A stretch of DNA of 20,318 nucleotides from Ectocarpus siliculosus (Eukaryota > Sar > Phaeophyceae > Ectocarpales > Ectocarpaceae), in the NCBI GenBank assembly GCA_000310025.1, contig FN649758.1, forward strand, positions 1,560,281-1,580,598, written 5' to 3'. Of the stretch, positions 7,350 through 20,100 are shown one piece after another (within the stretch, counting starts at the first letter, position 1; each line of letters starts with the position of its first letter). The notes under the pieces are model-generated. The model was given only the letters and a program-made list of their open reading frames with translations, was not told where the DNA came from and searched no databases. Position numbers and translations under genes: made by a program.

Positions 7350-9299
7350 CCAGCCCCGCGTATGGTTTGTTCGGGCTCGTTTATCCGCGGTAAGCGTGAA
7401 AGAGGCCACGCAACAGGCCGCAGCGGCCTCCCACTACCCGAGAACATGGGGGCATCACAGATGCGACATGCAGGCCGTGGGCGGGGGGGGTTGGGCAGGA
7501 GCGTAGATGTCGGAGATCGGAGATCTGCCCCACTGCCCCGGATCCCCGGATGAGCATCGCAGATCCCTTGTATGCATAGCATCAACAAGCGTTGATAAAG
7601 CGGTGCGGGTGGCGTCGTCATCTTGCCCTCTCTAACCCAACACACAGCAGTGCGATGCGCCTCCGCCAAAATTGTTGTATCTGCGAAAGAAAGAAGGTGT
7701 CGGCGAAATGGCGAAATGCCACGCCACAGAGTTCGGACACACACACCCACAGATTATAGATGCACCGCGCCCGTTGGTTATCGGATTGATCTCTGAGTTT
7801 GTTTGGTCTTTGTGCATGACTGAAGGTTCAAGAACGTTGCAAGGGGATGTCTGGCACTTCTGATTCTGCGCTACCGTCGTTAGATAACGTTTTTTTATTT
7901 AGATTAGCAATGAATCCATAGCGTCAGAGGAAGGCTACCTGCATTTATTTCCAAAATATCCCGAGCAGCACGCAGCGACATCTCCCCTGTGGGTAACAGG
8001 CTCAACAAGACAGTTTGGTAGCCGTCTTGTGTATCTCTCTGCATGTTATGCTGGAAAGGTGCAGAAGGAAACCCTTCATGGAAGAAGCAAAAAAACACAC
8101 ACACACGTGCGTATTGCACAAGGTACAACATTTTACTCCCTGCTTCCGCACGTTGATCCCCCCAGGCAGGCTTCAGCAGGCCAATGTTGGCAGGTCTCAT
8201 GTATTTTTCTCTTTCACTCACGTCACAATGCAAGAACATTCAATTATTGTGGATGTTGACATGCATGTACAAGATTCCAGCGGGTGCAATAACCACATGT
8301 CTCATGTACGTACCAACCTTGTCTTGGACGACGGGTACATGCATGTACGCACCATTTCAGTTCCAACACGAAGAAGCCAATTCTCGATTGATTGTGAAAG
8401 TATGGCACATTTTTGACGAAAAAACTACTCTGTACCATGGTATGTAGGTACACTGCTGTATTTTTTGATGTAGTAGAGTCTAAGTGCATACATGCACAAC
8501 CTCGGCGTCAATGAGGAGGTTACAATGCAGACAATGAGTTAGAGACCTGCCCACCTTTCTTTCGCTTGGATTGCTTCTACAAGCAATATGCAATAGATAC
8601 ATAACAGCGATTAGCATGAGGTGCGGCTACAGTACGTCAGCAGGCACATCAACGCGGCGGGGTCAGGCGGTCATCATGTAACTTTTTATTTCCTGAAGCA
8701 GCCAGCAGCGCGTATGAAAGGCGTCTATACATGCATGAAAGAATCATGTGAGTGACAGCATCATGTTCCACAGATACATAGATGTTCGTAGGACCAGTAC
8801 AAGGAAGCTGAGAGGAACAGCTTTGCTTTATCGCCGCCGCTCACACGGTCGGATAATACGTTACTGAAGCTTCGTCCGAAGTATCCTGGGCATCCTGGGC
8901 AGAAGGCATAGTATGCGACGCTTGTCCTGACGATATCCCGGGTACTTTCATCACACAGCAGCCCGTAGGACCTGCGCCAGTGGCGTTCGAACCGGGGCCG
9001 AACAACACCTTGGAAGAAGCCACACAAAATGCTGCACCATGACGGGTCGAAGAGCGATCGGGATGCCCACTAAACTTCGAAAAACATGTAGTAAGCGGAT
9101 GATGATGTGTAGCACGTGAGAACCGGGGACGATGTCGGAGATAACGACAACTAGGGGCACTTCAGACGGCTCCTACCAACGGCGGGACAAGTTGGACGTT
9201 GGTGCTCGCAGAAGTACGCACGAGGGATCAGTCTGAGCAGGGGTCAAGCATGACATGGGTACGAGACGTATATAGCTCGAGGCAAGCGCTCTCAGATCG
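7350..9299. other. Intergenic region upstream of the RWA-like gene; no gene seen
   Basis: This should contain the 5' UTR and promoter of the minus-strand gene; no clear TATA box or start motif could be assigned. Open frames are short and show no family resemblance. It holds several copies of ACATGCATGT, including the 14-bp palindrome GTACATGCATGTAC at 8335-8348 and a near copy at 8259-8270. The part from about 8760 onward may be further remains of the decayed transposon. Confidence 0.6.
8259..8348. repeat. Paired ACATGCATGT palindromes
   Basis: GACATGCATGTAC at 8258-8270 and GTACATGCATGTAC at 8335-8348 are near-identical palindromes 77 bases apart. Related ATACATGCA(T/C) strings recur at about 8487 and 8728. 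They could be binding sites or chance low-complexity; no evidence separates these. Confidence 0.5.
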
Positions 9300-9920
9300 G
9301 CGCCGATGGCGGGGGCGTGGCCTTGTTGGTGGAAAGTGATGACGTGCCACCTCTGTTTGCCTGAGGGCGCTCCCTTGTGTTCCATTCGGTGCAGTCAACG
9401 AAGTAAACGTTTAGGGACGTCCCGTGGCCCTGAATGCCCTTCACCAGATCGTAGAGAAGGCCGGTGGTGACCCGAGACAGGCCGGCTCGCATTCGCTGAG
9501 AACCGGGGCAGCGATGACTGACTCTGGCAGCTGGGGGAGAGGTACCGTAAAGACATAAGCAGGGAGAGGGTAGATGGATGAAGATTCGGGCACGTATTTA
9601 CATACTGTTCGGAAAACTAGCGAAGGGGAGGCAGATGTCGCAGAGAAAAGGTCGAGCAAACACTAAGTTAGGCAAGGGCAACAAGAACCAATCTCACCTT
9701 GGTTGTGGTGGATGTCAGTGGTAGAGTGCCATTGGGGGTCTGGGTAGTACATTGATGAGGCGGTATTTGTTACGACCGACCAGCTGACACATAAGGCAAA
9801 CTTTTGATTCCGGCTGAGAGAGGGAAGCGGCCGGTTTCGCGCCCTCATCATTTGCCAGTGAGATACTTCTCCTTCCGTAGAAATTGATAATGGCAATGAC
9901 ATCTACACTCACCCGGTCGC
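9300..9920 (-). pseudogene. Decayed piggyBac-like transposase fragment
   Basis: Reading the minus strand across frames gives pieces in the order expected of a piggyBac (DDE_Tnp_1_7) core. About 9905-9830 reads DVIAIINFYGRRSISLA then AKP, like the family's D-E-x-x-I-x-F-x-G-R ... K-P block. About 9810-9735 reads QKFALCVSWS ... MYYPDP, like its K-x-x-x-L-C ... Y block. About 9440-9395 reads GHGTSLNVYFVD, like its G-H-x-x-x-x-D block. About 9355-9320 reads QRWHVITF, then in another frame SLSTNK, like its W-x-x-x-V-x-L-S-T block. At least two frameshifts and stops separate the pieces and the Glu after the first Asp is missing, so it cannot encode an active enzyme. Ends and inverted repeats were not located. 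The assignment rests on motif memory. Confidence 0.5.
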
Positions 9921-12900
9921 AAATGAAATAGAGAAAGATCCAAGACCAACAATTTTCAATTCGCCACGGATGGCGCCGAAGAGCGGCGACGATGCGCATA
10001 TATGTGCGGTGCATGTGTGATGAAAACGACAGGCTGTACGTACTGTAGGTATAGGTACGCTCCTAGCCCCCGCGTCTCGGCGGCTTGCGCAAAACCCATT
10101 GACCTGTCACCCTTCGAGCAAGCTTCCCATCTATTTGTTTAATGTGTCCAAGAGCTGTGTCAACAAACACGACTAGGGTGTGGTACCCAGGACATACGCA
10201 TCGAATCAATCCCAGTACCCCACCGTCGTCCGTCACACTTGCTCGCCTCCCATAGACAAGTCTGAAAGATAGTTCTACGGCAACGGGTAATGGCGGAGGC
10301 AGTGCAACTACCTGGGATAGGATTATCGAATGAAGGAACGGTCCCTCTCCGCTGGAGGACCCTCGTCCCCCTTTGTTCAGTCTATCAAAGAGAATAAGGG
10401 GACGTCAAGCGTTGTTGTTCTAAGAGGTTGTCAACCAGTGAGTCTTCATCAAACGGCCCCCCTTCATGTGTGGACCTCACAATCCTTGGTGTCGTCGTCG
10501 GGTTATAACTACACTAGCCCTACCATACGGCAGCTGAGTGGTATACTCCGGAGTAGAGTACAGATAGCGACCGCAATTAAGAAACGCTGATATTAGGTCC
10601 AGCCTCGAATTCTTATTGTGGGCTATAAACTCAGCGTATGTTGTTCAATTTCTGTGTCAAGTTTCTTATTTTTTCGTGCCGCCAAATACTGCTGAATTTC
10701 TGAATTTCTTAAACCGGCAATTGCTTACTTTCCTCTCCTTGCTTAGTACATTACACAACGTTCAAATTAAACAAATGATTTGCCCTCACGAGAGCTGGCG
10801 GAGAGCACCACCAAAACCGTACAGCAGACAGTATATCGTGGTTCGCAGCCTGTCTGTCTGGTGTGCTGTCCCAGAGCCGGAGCGCCAGAGAGCGCCAGAG
10901 CCGGCAGGGGGCCGGAGGAAGCGCCGCAAAACAAACACACTCACTCCCCCCTCGTCGTACAACTAATAATGCACTATGGGAGGGGGGGGGGGTAGTGGGA
11001 GAGGGGGAAAAGAGCGAGAGAAAGGAGGAGCTGGATGTGGGGTGTTTCTTATTCGACACACTTCCCCCCCGTAACCCCTCGTTTCATATGTAGTAGGGCA
11101 GCGCTCGCCGCTGTTTCTTATTGAGACATTTCTTGTTGTTGTGTGACCCAGACTGAGCTATGTTTCTTAACCCTGTCTTCTTATTTTTCGTGGGAAAGTG
11201 AGCCTCTATTTCTTCAAAAAAAAAAAAATAATTGCGGGCGCTAACTGTAGTATAGAAATCGATTAGGGAAATCCTGTACGGGTCAGGTCAGGACTACTAT
11301 CTATACTGCTGCTGCAGATACCTCCTCAATGGTAAAGCAAAAAACAACAGCACGAGAAATAGAGCCGTTCGAAAGGATGTGTTGAAGGGATCTTATCTTT
11401 GCAATGGGTGTTGGGGTACAACTTTTGGATTCTTGACAGAGTCTGTTTAGTTAGTCATATACGATAAGTCACAAACTACCATAAATCTATAGGCTATTGT
11501 ACATGTCCATGAATACAACCCACTACTGCTTGTGGGTATCACTCGCTGCATGTGGAACCCACGCTGTTGTCGCGCAGCACAGCAGTATAACTCCTCTATC
11601 CGTCGACATCCGTTTCTACCTGACTGACCTGCGTTAGTTACAGGTTGCCAGGTAGTAGGTCGTATAGTGCTGCGCTATGGATCCTGTACCGAATGTAGAT
11701 CTGCTAAATATCTGGTGCATAGTGTGTTTATCGCACCTATGCATATCATGGCACCAGTCTCTGTACAAACAAACGCCGCCCGTTGGCCTAGCTCCTTATC
11801 GGAGTTATCGCACCGGGGGTGGGTGGGTTACTCCTTCGAACAGCTACTACTGCTGTGTAGCAGGCACGGAACGGATTACCGGCTGTCGCCCTTGCGTTCA
11901 TCAGTTGGGGTTGTACACTTTTCCGTTGAGCACTCGTCCAGTTGCACTTGTTGCATCGTAAATACTACCCGTCGAGGCCCGGTTCGACACGTTTCTCCAA
12001 CGATCGGCGTCGTACAATATGTTTATCCGCGCAACGAAGATCCAGCGCGTGAGTGAGTACGTACAATACAGAAAGGCGGAGTGCCGGCAGAAAGATCCCC
12101 ACCTGGGGAATAACGCGAGAGCCTCGCTCCAACTACAGCAGCTGCTAGCATCATAGACTATGTACGTACACCACGGATCCACGTCTCATGAACAAAATGA
12201 GTTCGCTTGAGGAATAGAACTTGCCGAACGGCTATAATATGTACACTGGTGCGTAGAGCTTCAGTTTAGACTACAGCAGTGAATGCAGGTACGACCGCAG
12301 CAGCAGCATCTGCGTAGTACGTAGTTGTAGGTGGGTGTCCACGGATATTCCAAAGCGAAGACCAATCAAACTGCAACCAAACAACAACAAACCTGGTAAT
12401 AACGTTGTCTAATACACTTCAGCACAATGATGCGTCATATGCATATGCACACCCTATCGCCGAGATGCTCTCTCACGGTGAATGTGGTGCATGGGAAGTG
12501 GATGAGCAGGACAAAGGACGGCAATCCTCTTTGCGCTGTCGAAAGTGTTCTGTTCCGAAAAATAATTTGAAATTTGAACCAGGACCCTTGTTGACAGTCC
12601 CGTCCAAGATACAATCCGAAGGGCTTCGGGTCTTCCAGGTTGTTCGGGGAGGTCGAACGGATCTTTCCTCCGGTATCCATCGAGCTAGATTTTTTAAACG
12701 TTGGATTTTTTTTTTTTGTGCCAGACCACCGAAAACGTACGTTTGCGTCTTTGTCACAACAACGACACCCGCGTTCCTAATTTCTACGACACGCTCCTCA
12801 ATCTCTCTCTTCCTCTCTCGCGAAGATAGCAGTCGCGCCGGCAGGAAAAGCAAGTGAAACACTGGGAGCACCGATCGGAGATAGTTCACCAACCCTAGAC

Positions 12901-13047
12901 GCGAGGAGCGCGAGAGAAAGAGCGGCGGCACCAGTTTTCGGTAACCCTCCTGCTGCTGTTTTTAAAACAGAATCGGTGGTGAATTTCGGTTCGGAAAAGT
13001 AGGCGACAACCGACAGAGAGCGAGCTGGGAGCGCGGTCTTGTCCATC
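9921..13047. other. Intergenic region upstream of the membrane protein gene; no gene seen
   Basis: The left part may hold the eroded N-terminal part of the piggyBac-like element. The rest has only short, unsupported frames. Local features are a short direct repeat of AGCGCCAGAG near 10880-10900, a G12 run near 10981, and several GTACGTAC palindromes between 12050 and 12170. From about 12785 the sequence becomes CT-rich (CTCTCTCTTCCTCTCTCGCG), which may be promoter or 5' UTR of the plus-strand gene. Confidence 0.55.
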
Positions 13048-13322
13048 ATGATCAGCAAAGCCTTCGGGATCGCGGTAGCGTTAGCAGCGACAGCCGCGCC
13101 ACGGGGCCGGGCGGAGCAGGTCCTCGTGGCCAGCCTGGTCGACGACATAACGTACACCGACATCGTGCCTTCCGGCACGTGCGCGGACGGGTGCGTCCGC
13201 TATGAACAAGCCGTGGCTCACGTCACGGGAACCCCGGATCAACTCGACTGCGGCTTACAGACCGTCTCGCCCTTTGACTCGTCCACGCCAGAGCCGGGGC
13301 TGCTGAGGGCGCTGATATACTG
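13048..13322 (+). CDS. Membrane protein gene exon 1 (signal peptide)
   Basis: ATG at 13048 in context CCATCATGATC. The first 22 residues have a Lys, a hydrophobic core (AFGIAVALAATAA) and an RGRA-EQ cleavage-like site. The remainder has four Cys before the junction. Donor ACTG|GTGAGT, phase 2; residue 92 becomes Cys when joined to exon 2. Confidence 0.85.
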
Positions 13323-14081
13323 GTGAGTGCCCTCCTCCTTCTGCTGCTGCTGCTGCTGCATGCCTTGTGTGTGATAGATCGACTGACAAGAGGTTTGCTG
13401 GAAACTCGCACGCGCTTGCCAGCACATCCTTTCTCCGCTTCTCCGCAGAGGCTCCGGTTCTGGCTGACCTTTGCCGACGGGGCATGGGGCCGGACAGCGC
13501 CAGGCTTTGTTGTCACGACGACCCAATAGATTACCAACCTCTACAGATGACTCCTGCCACGCCCCCACTCAACGATTACACGCCAAACTGCGGCTCTGCT
13601 TTGTTGGTGTTTTTCGTGTAAATTCTCCGTGCTTGTATACGTACACGATGGGCCGGCACACTGTTCTCGCATATCATTTTATCTAAAAAAAAAAACACCC
13701 CTTGAACACACATCAATGCAAAAAACACAAAAACAGCGAGGACAGCAGCGGCACCCTCATCGAGCAGGGCACCAGGCCCTGCGTGTTCGACGTCTGCGTC
13801 GACTTCTCGTGGAGCTCCGGGGACGGAGACGGCGACGGGGAGCTCACCTACGAGGTGCGGGTGGAGCGAGAGTCCAAGCCGAGCGCCCCGCACACCATCT
13901 ACGTCGACCTCTCGGTGGCCATCGACCCCACCGCCACCAACACCAACGCCGACTCGTGCCAGTTCAACGGCACTTGCGAGGTGCAGACGTGCGAGGAGCC
14001 GAACGCCTACGGAGCCGTGGTGAGTGCGTGTGTGTTGGGTGGGGACATCCCCGCGTGCGGTAGTTTTGGTTGAGGTTTGAG

Positions 14082-14120
<39 letters not shown>

Positions 14121-17100
14121 GCGCGTGCTGCTGAAAACAAAGCAGCGCCTCTTTGTCCAGAGCGAGCACACCACCAGTGATTTCTTTCTATCTAACTAAA
14201 TAACGCATTCTTTTCTGTTTTTTTGGGCTGTCGGAGACATGCATACATACATCATGAGAGGCCGTTTTCAACGTTGTCGGTTGACGGTACTTGTATTATT
14301 TGTTGCGAATCTGTTCCTGCTTGTTGTTGTTGTCGTACATATATTCCATGTTCCAGCCTTGTGCTGTACTACTTGTGACGTGTGTGGGCAAGACTTATTT
14401 ATGTTCCGTGGTATGCATTTATGCGGCCCATCAAGCACACGCACGCCGAAGAGATATACTACGTAGCCAAAATGCCGAACGCATCGTCGAACCTTGACGA
14501 GATGCAGGGTTTAACGTAGCTGCTTCGTGTGGCGATCGCTGATGATGGCGGCTTAATCTAAAATCCACCTGCACATGGGGCATAGACGCCCCTCTGTTTG
14601 GTCCGTTTCTCGCAACCACCACCGCACGAGAGGAAGGAAGTGAGCTGTCTGTTTTATTCTGTGAGATGAGTCGGTTGGTTGAAGAGCTCCGTTGTTGCAG
14701 GAGGTGCGCCTTGCCGTATGACGTACTTTACGCTACTAACTCGGCGGACTATCTAGTGAGATACGTACGTGGATTCTGCGTGCTCGTCGTCGAGCATGCG
14801 AGCATGCCTGATGGCCCCGTGGCCGAAACAAACGGTAGACACACGCTGCAGGGAGGAGGAGAGACATCATAGGGTACAGCAGCGGGTAAACCTTAACCTT
14901 CCCCCTTTGAAGGATTCCTAGCCGATTGCTCCGTCCTCTCACACACACCCGCGAGAGGCTGGTGTGCATGTGCATGAAATGTTTCCACAGCAAGCGTTTG
15001 TTCGGCAGGAAATGCAGCGATACACCGCTGCTCCGGCCGCTGGAGTGTGTACGTTGTTGTTAGTACATACAGGCAGTAGATGTCTAGTACTATGTACAAT
15101 GAATGAGTCCATGATTTCGACGCTAGTCCGCAACACCTGTTCGGGATATCGTGTAGAGGCTGCTGCTGTGCGATTTCCAAACCCCGAGTTGCAGCAGCAG
15201 CAGCAGCCGCGGACGTGGAAAAACATCCTCTGGGCACGTTCTGACGACCTTAACGCGACCTTACCGGAGGCAACGTTGTGCGCAACCTTTATATTTTGTG
15301 TTGGGGTCGGACTGCTGCCGGCGCACACTATAATAGTAGGGGCGATAATTTCCACTGTTGTCCGTGTGCAGAACTGCACCTCTACATATGCTTCTCAAAA
15401 CAAGACACAGCGGAGAAGGGACCAAAGGGGGGTACACTGCACACTGAGAGAACGTACAGTATTTGTTCCAAGAGGATTGAATTGTGTTCTTTACAGTATA
15501 TTGTGTTCCGGGTGGTGGCATTGTGCTGGCACCAGGAAAAGCTTGGGCGCTTTCGTTTCATCACTTCTGTAGCCCTGCTGCTGCTGTGCCGAATGGCGCT
15601 TGAGCAAGAGAGCCTGCATCCCCCCCGACAAAACTCCTGGGCACGGAACCGTAAACCTGGGGTCGCCGAACAGAACTTGCGAAGAGCCGGTCAAACTTCT
15701 CTCTCTCTCTTCTTGCCTTGTGCAAGCCACAAACAATACGCATGTGCAGCCCCGATTGCTGCAGACCGTAAAGGTTGGAGGCGGAGTTTGCGGCATACCT
15801 GCTGTGTACCAGTAGTGTCGTGTGTATTGTAGGATGATCCAACGTACGTTCAACCAAAGATGCGAGTGTTCCGATTCCCGAAGCGGGAGCGGTGGTGGGA
15901 GAATGGGAGAGCGGGTAGTGTGTGAATATATGTTGCGTACGGCAGCGTAAGAGACAACAGCAGCTCTCGCGACTCCTTGGAGCCCACGAGTATTATTCCC
16001 AAGTGCCCCATCGGTCGTTCTGGGCATGACTCTCCTTGCTCTCTTTTTGTACGGCTCTCATGTACATCTTATCGCCCTCCTTCGAGCACGGAGACAGCCT
16101 ACCATGACTTGCGTCAGGAGGCAGCGGTGTACGTACAATACTGCAAAGCAAGGTTGTTTCCTTATTTTTCTCACACAAACGACACAGCTTTTCCATTTCT
16201 ATGTGCATCCACATCAGATAAGCAGTCGAGGATAGTACTTGATAGTCTTTTTGCTTCTTTCGTGTCTTCAGGCACGTGTGAGCGTTGAGTGTGAACACCG
16301 CCAAGGCCACGCCCGGCAACAAGGGGGGGGATAGGTGGGCGTGCACGTTATTTAGCACAACTCGGGCCCCGGGGGCCGCAGGCAGGCAGAAAATAGCCGC
16401 ATCGTTGCTACTACGGATGTGTGCTGAGACAGAAGCTATGTCCCAGTTTTCCACCGCAAAAGAATGGTTCCGTTTCACGTTCCATGCTTTTAACGGTTTT
16501 ATGGATGCGACGGGACGATGCCGTTGGCGAGTGCGTCCGACAAGATTTTAACGCTGGTGGGATGTCATGCAATTTGTAGAAAATACCAAACTCCTGGGTG
16601 GCTGGCTGGCTCTCTGCTACCTCTCAAGTGATGCGTATTCCCAACAGTCGATGCACTAAAATCGCTACGGCGATGTGAAGACAACAACAAACCGCCTCTC
16701 GAAGACGCGTGGTCAACGGTCTAACCGCTAAGACATCATGCAAAACATAAGAGCCCCCCGCCCCCAACCACCAACCACCAAACGAAACTCTTACTTCCCA
16801 TGCGCCTCGCTCTTGTCGGTTTTCGAAACCCAGATTTCCATGACGGATGAGTACGGCGACGGTTGGGTGGGCGGAGTTGACGGGTACTACAACACGTGGC
16901 AGCTTACGGACCTGACGACGGACACTGTCTGGTCCAAAGGCACGCTCGCGGACAACCACGAAAGGTGTGTGCGTCGCCAACGACGACGACGTTGGTCGGG
17001 GAAAAAAATTTCCGGAGGGGCGCGAAAAAGAGGAGAAGACTGATGAGAAAAGCGGACTGGCAGTCAGTCGCGGGAGCCCAAAGTGTTTCGACCTGGTGTA

Positions 17101-20100
17101 GCTGTTGTTGTTGCTGCTGCTGCTTGCTGGCGGTGTGTACTAGTATCATCTCCTGGGACGTCAAGCCCGCCGGATGTCAATACGATGTATATGTCTGTTG
17201 CTTTTGCACGAGCGATGAAGAAAGCTTCAAGAAACGTAATGTGGCGGGAGGGAGAGACGTTGAACGTTGTGTTATTGGTGGTGAAAGAAGATGGGATGAC
17301 AAGAGGAGACACGGGGTGTGTGCGCATGTGAGGAGTTTCGTCGCGCCGCAGCCAACCAAGACAAGACCTCGTAGACGTTTCATTTTGATTTCACGCTGAA
17401 CCGACACCTTTTTTTTTTGTCCACGTCCCTTCGTCCCTTCCGACGCCGACGTTAATATCGACGCGAAACCAGTGCCACGATCAAGGAGTGTCTAGCGGAC
17501 GGCGAGTACATGTTCAACACCACCGCCACCTCGGCCTTCGCCGACGACATGGGATGGGGCATCTGCGACAACTACGGTGCCGCGGGTGAGCAGAAGAGAC
17601 AAGAGAAGAGACACAAGAGATGTCTGTGTCTCTCGTCTGCTCATGTGGATTTCGGGGAAACGCAGCTCGCAAGCATGCGGGCGAAGTATCGTAACTACTC
17701 TCTGCTGTGCCTCTCGCTGTCAGTGCGGAGAGTCAGACAGAGATGTGCATAGATTCAGAGAGAGAGAGAGGTTGCTTTCCCCGACACCCACTGGTTTGTG
17801 GTTGCGCTAACGGAGGAGCAACCGCAATTGGTTGGCCTGAGTACTGTTCTCCCTCTGTTAAGGACACCATTTTTAATGACACTCCCCCGGTTAAGGGACA
17901 AATTTCTTTTCACAGGCATGGTGGCTCGCAGAACGTATAGCATATGGAGGGGTATCACGATACATGCGACCCGAATAGAAAATAGAAGTGTCAAAAAGAA
18001 TACGAACCCCAAAGAAATTATCGGCGGATTTCACCCGCTCGCGTTCTCCGCATGTAAGGCACGCACGCAGCAAATACACGCCAACTAAATGATGAATTTA
18101 AATAGACATTTCTAACAAAAATAAAATCCCAACGTGATCGCAGGGGAGGGGCTCAAGTTCACGGTGCTGAACGGCGCCTGCGACGGTGAGTCGGCGGAGC
18201 TAATCGCGCGCGCGACCGCGGAGGAGACTTCGGACGCTGGGGACTCCTACTGCGTCCTGCCCGCGCCGGAGAGCGACGTGGATTACCGCACCTCAACCTG
18301 CACCGCCCTGTCTTCGGGCATGAAGATCGACGGAGTCGGGCTGTTCTACGACGACCGGTGCAACAGCGCCGACTACTCGGGGTGCTTCGCCCGGTCGATC
18401 CCGGCGTGCAGGCTCTGCTTCTGGGACAAGGACCTCTGGTTGTCGCGATTCCCCAGCTCGCGCGTGCCGGACTGGGAGCTGTGCCCGTGCTGCGTGGCGG
18501 ACACGCTCGGCATCGACTGCGCGAGCGGCGGGGGCGGGGGAACCGACGAAGGGGTTATCATCGGAGTCAGCGTGGGGATCGCGGGAGTCATCGCAATCGC
18601 GTGCTGCCTGTCGTGCGCCTTCGGGCCGACCATCGTCCGCTTCGTAAGTGCCATAACTGCTGCTGCTGTTGCTGTCGCGCCTAACCCTCGTGGTTGCTGC
18701 AGCGGTAGCTGCTGCTGCGAAGCTGCTAGAATGATTGATTGGTTGGTTGTTTTTTTGCTGCCGCTTGCAGTTGGGAACGGGAGAGGGGGGGGGGGGGCGT
18801 GCCCGGTCTCGCCAAAGGTCGGCACGGTCCGCTGCACGGCCGCGTACTACAACACCACGATGTCGCGAAAACTCACAATAGCACATTAGTTGGCCCATTT
18901 GCTTTTTTCGCTCGCCGTTTTTCACCCTGTTCTCGATAGACACGTCTGCGGGGGCGGCGGCTGCGTTTTTTTTTGCCGCCCCGGTTTCTCTCACTCCCGT
19001 GTAGATGACGCTTTTGCGAAGACTTTCCTGCCCAGCATGTTTGCTCTGTTGAGAGTCCCCTCCGAAAGAACGAAATGCCCGGGTACATTTATAAAAATAT
19101 AATGTCTTGAAGCAAAAAAAAAAGGTTGTCTTGACGCACCGGTCGGTTGTCTCTGGTGACATTCTGGCAGATGTGGGTACCTGAATAAAAATATAGGTCG
19201 ACGAAAGGCCCTTGTAAAAAGATAAAACGGGTTCGTATGCGCGCGCGATCGGTCCTTGTCTCTAACGCGTACACGTGTGTCTCCCGGGTGTTTTTTCGGC
19301 GTGTGCGTGTGCGTTGTTGCTGCGTGTCCTCGTCCGTTTGCTCCCCCGCACGAACGTGCGGCGGCTGCGGGGGGTGTCACGTCGGCGTCGTCGGCGTCGT
19401 CGTTGTTGCACGACCACCAAAAACACAACACCACCACCAACACCAACGAAACGACAACGAAACAACCGTAGTTCCGCCGCTTCCAAAATAAGCGGCTCGA
19501 TGAAGAAGACCTCGACATGGCCGGCGTCCTCGGCACGTCGGCGTTTCCGGAGTCACCAACACGCTACTGAAGCTAATGCTGATGCTTTTGTGCTTCGGCT
19601 GCTGTCGCTCCTCTCCTCTCCTTTCCTTTCCTCTCCTTGCCCATCTGCCTTTGTGTGTGTCGTGTGTGTCTTGTGTGTGCACCCCTGTATGCGTAAAACC
19701 TTCCTTCTGTGTGTGGGGATTTGGATTGGACCGGTACGATGTAAAACTTTTCAACAAAAACCCAGCTCCGCCGCATGAGGAAGAAGAAGCACGCGGAGGA
19801 CCAGCTGGACCTGGACGGCCACCCCGGCACCTCGGCTTTCCCGGAGTCCCCCGGCGGCGGCATGGGCGGCAGCGGCAACACCCTGCGCGGCGCGGTGCTC
19901 ACCCACGGCAACCGCGACCGCGGTCGCTCGGGACACTTCCCTATCCCTCGCTTCGACTCCATCCGCGGACGCTTCGACTCGGGTATCTTCGCGTCTAATG
20001 TTGGGGGCGGGGGTGCGGCCGCAGCCGGCGGCGTGGGCGCCAGAGCTCACGTCGGCGGCGGCGGGCCGAGCGGGGAGCTGGAGAAGATTTCCGCCGAGCA

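Noticed and set aside
8985-9010. A GGTTCGAAC string on the minus strand resembling a tRNA T-arm
   Set aside because: The flanking bases do not form a T stem and no acceptor or anticodon arms could be folded around it.
12405-12857. Plus-strand open frame of 150 codons upstream of the membrane protein gene
   Set aside because: It has no ATG at its start, no family signal, and ends in CT-rich sequence that looks like the promoter or 5' UTR.
15278-15832. Plus-strand open frame of 184 codons inside intron 2 of the membrane protein gene
   Set aside because: No recognisable domain, mixed composition like flanking DNA, and inclusion would need splice sites that do not match the phase-0 junction.
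18293-19162. Minus-strand open frame of 289 codons
   Set aside because: It is the antisense shadow of the GC-rich exon 5 with strong third-position bias, and has no family resemblance.
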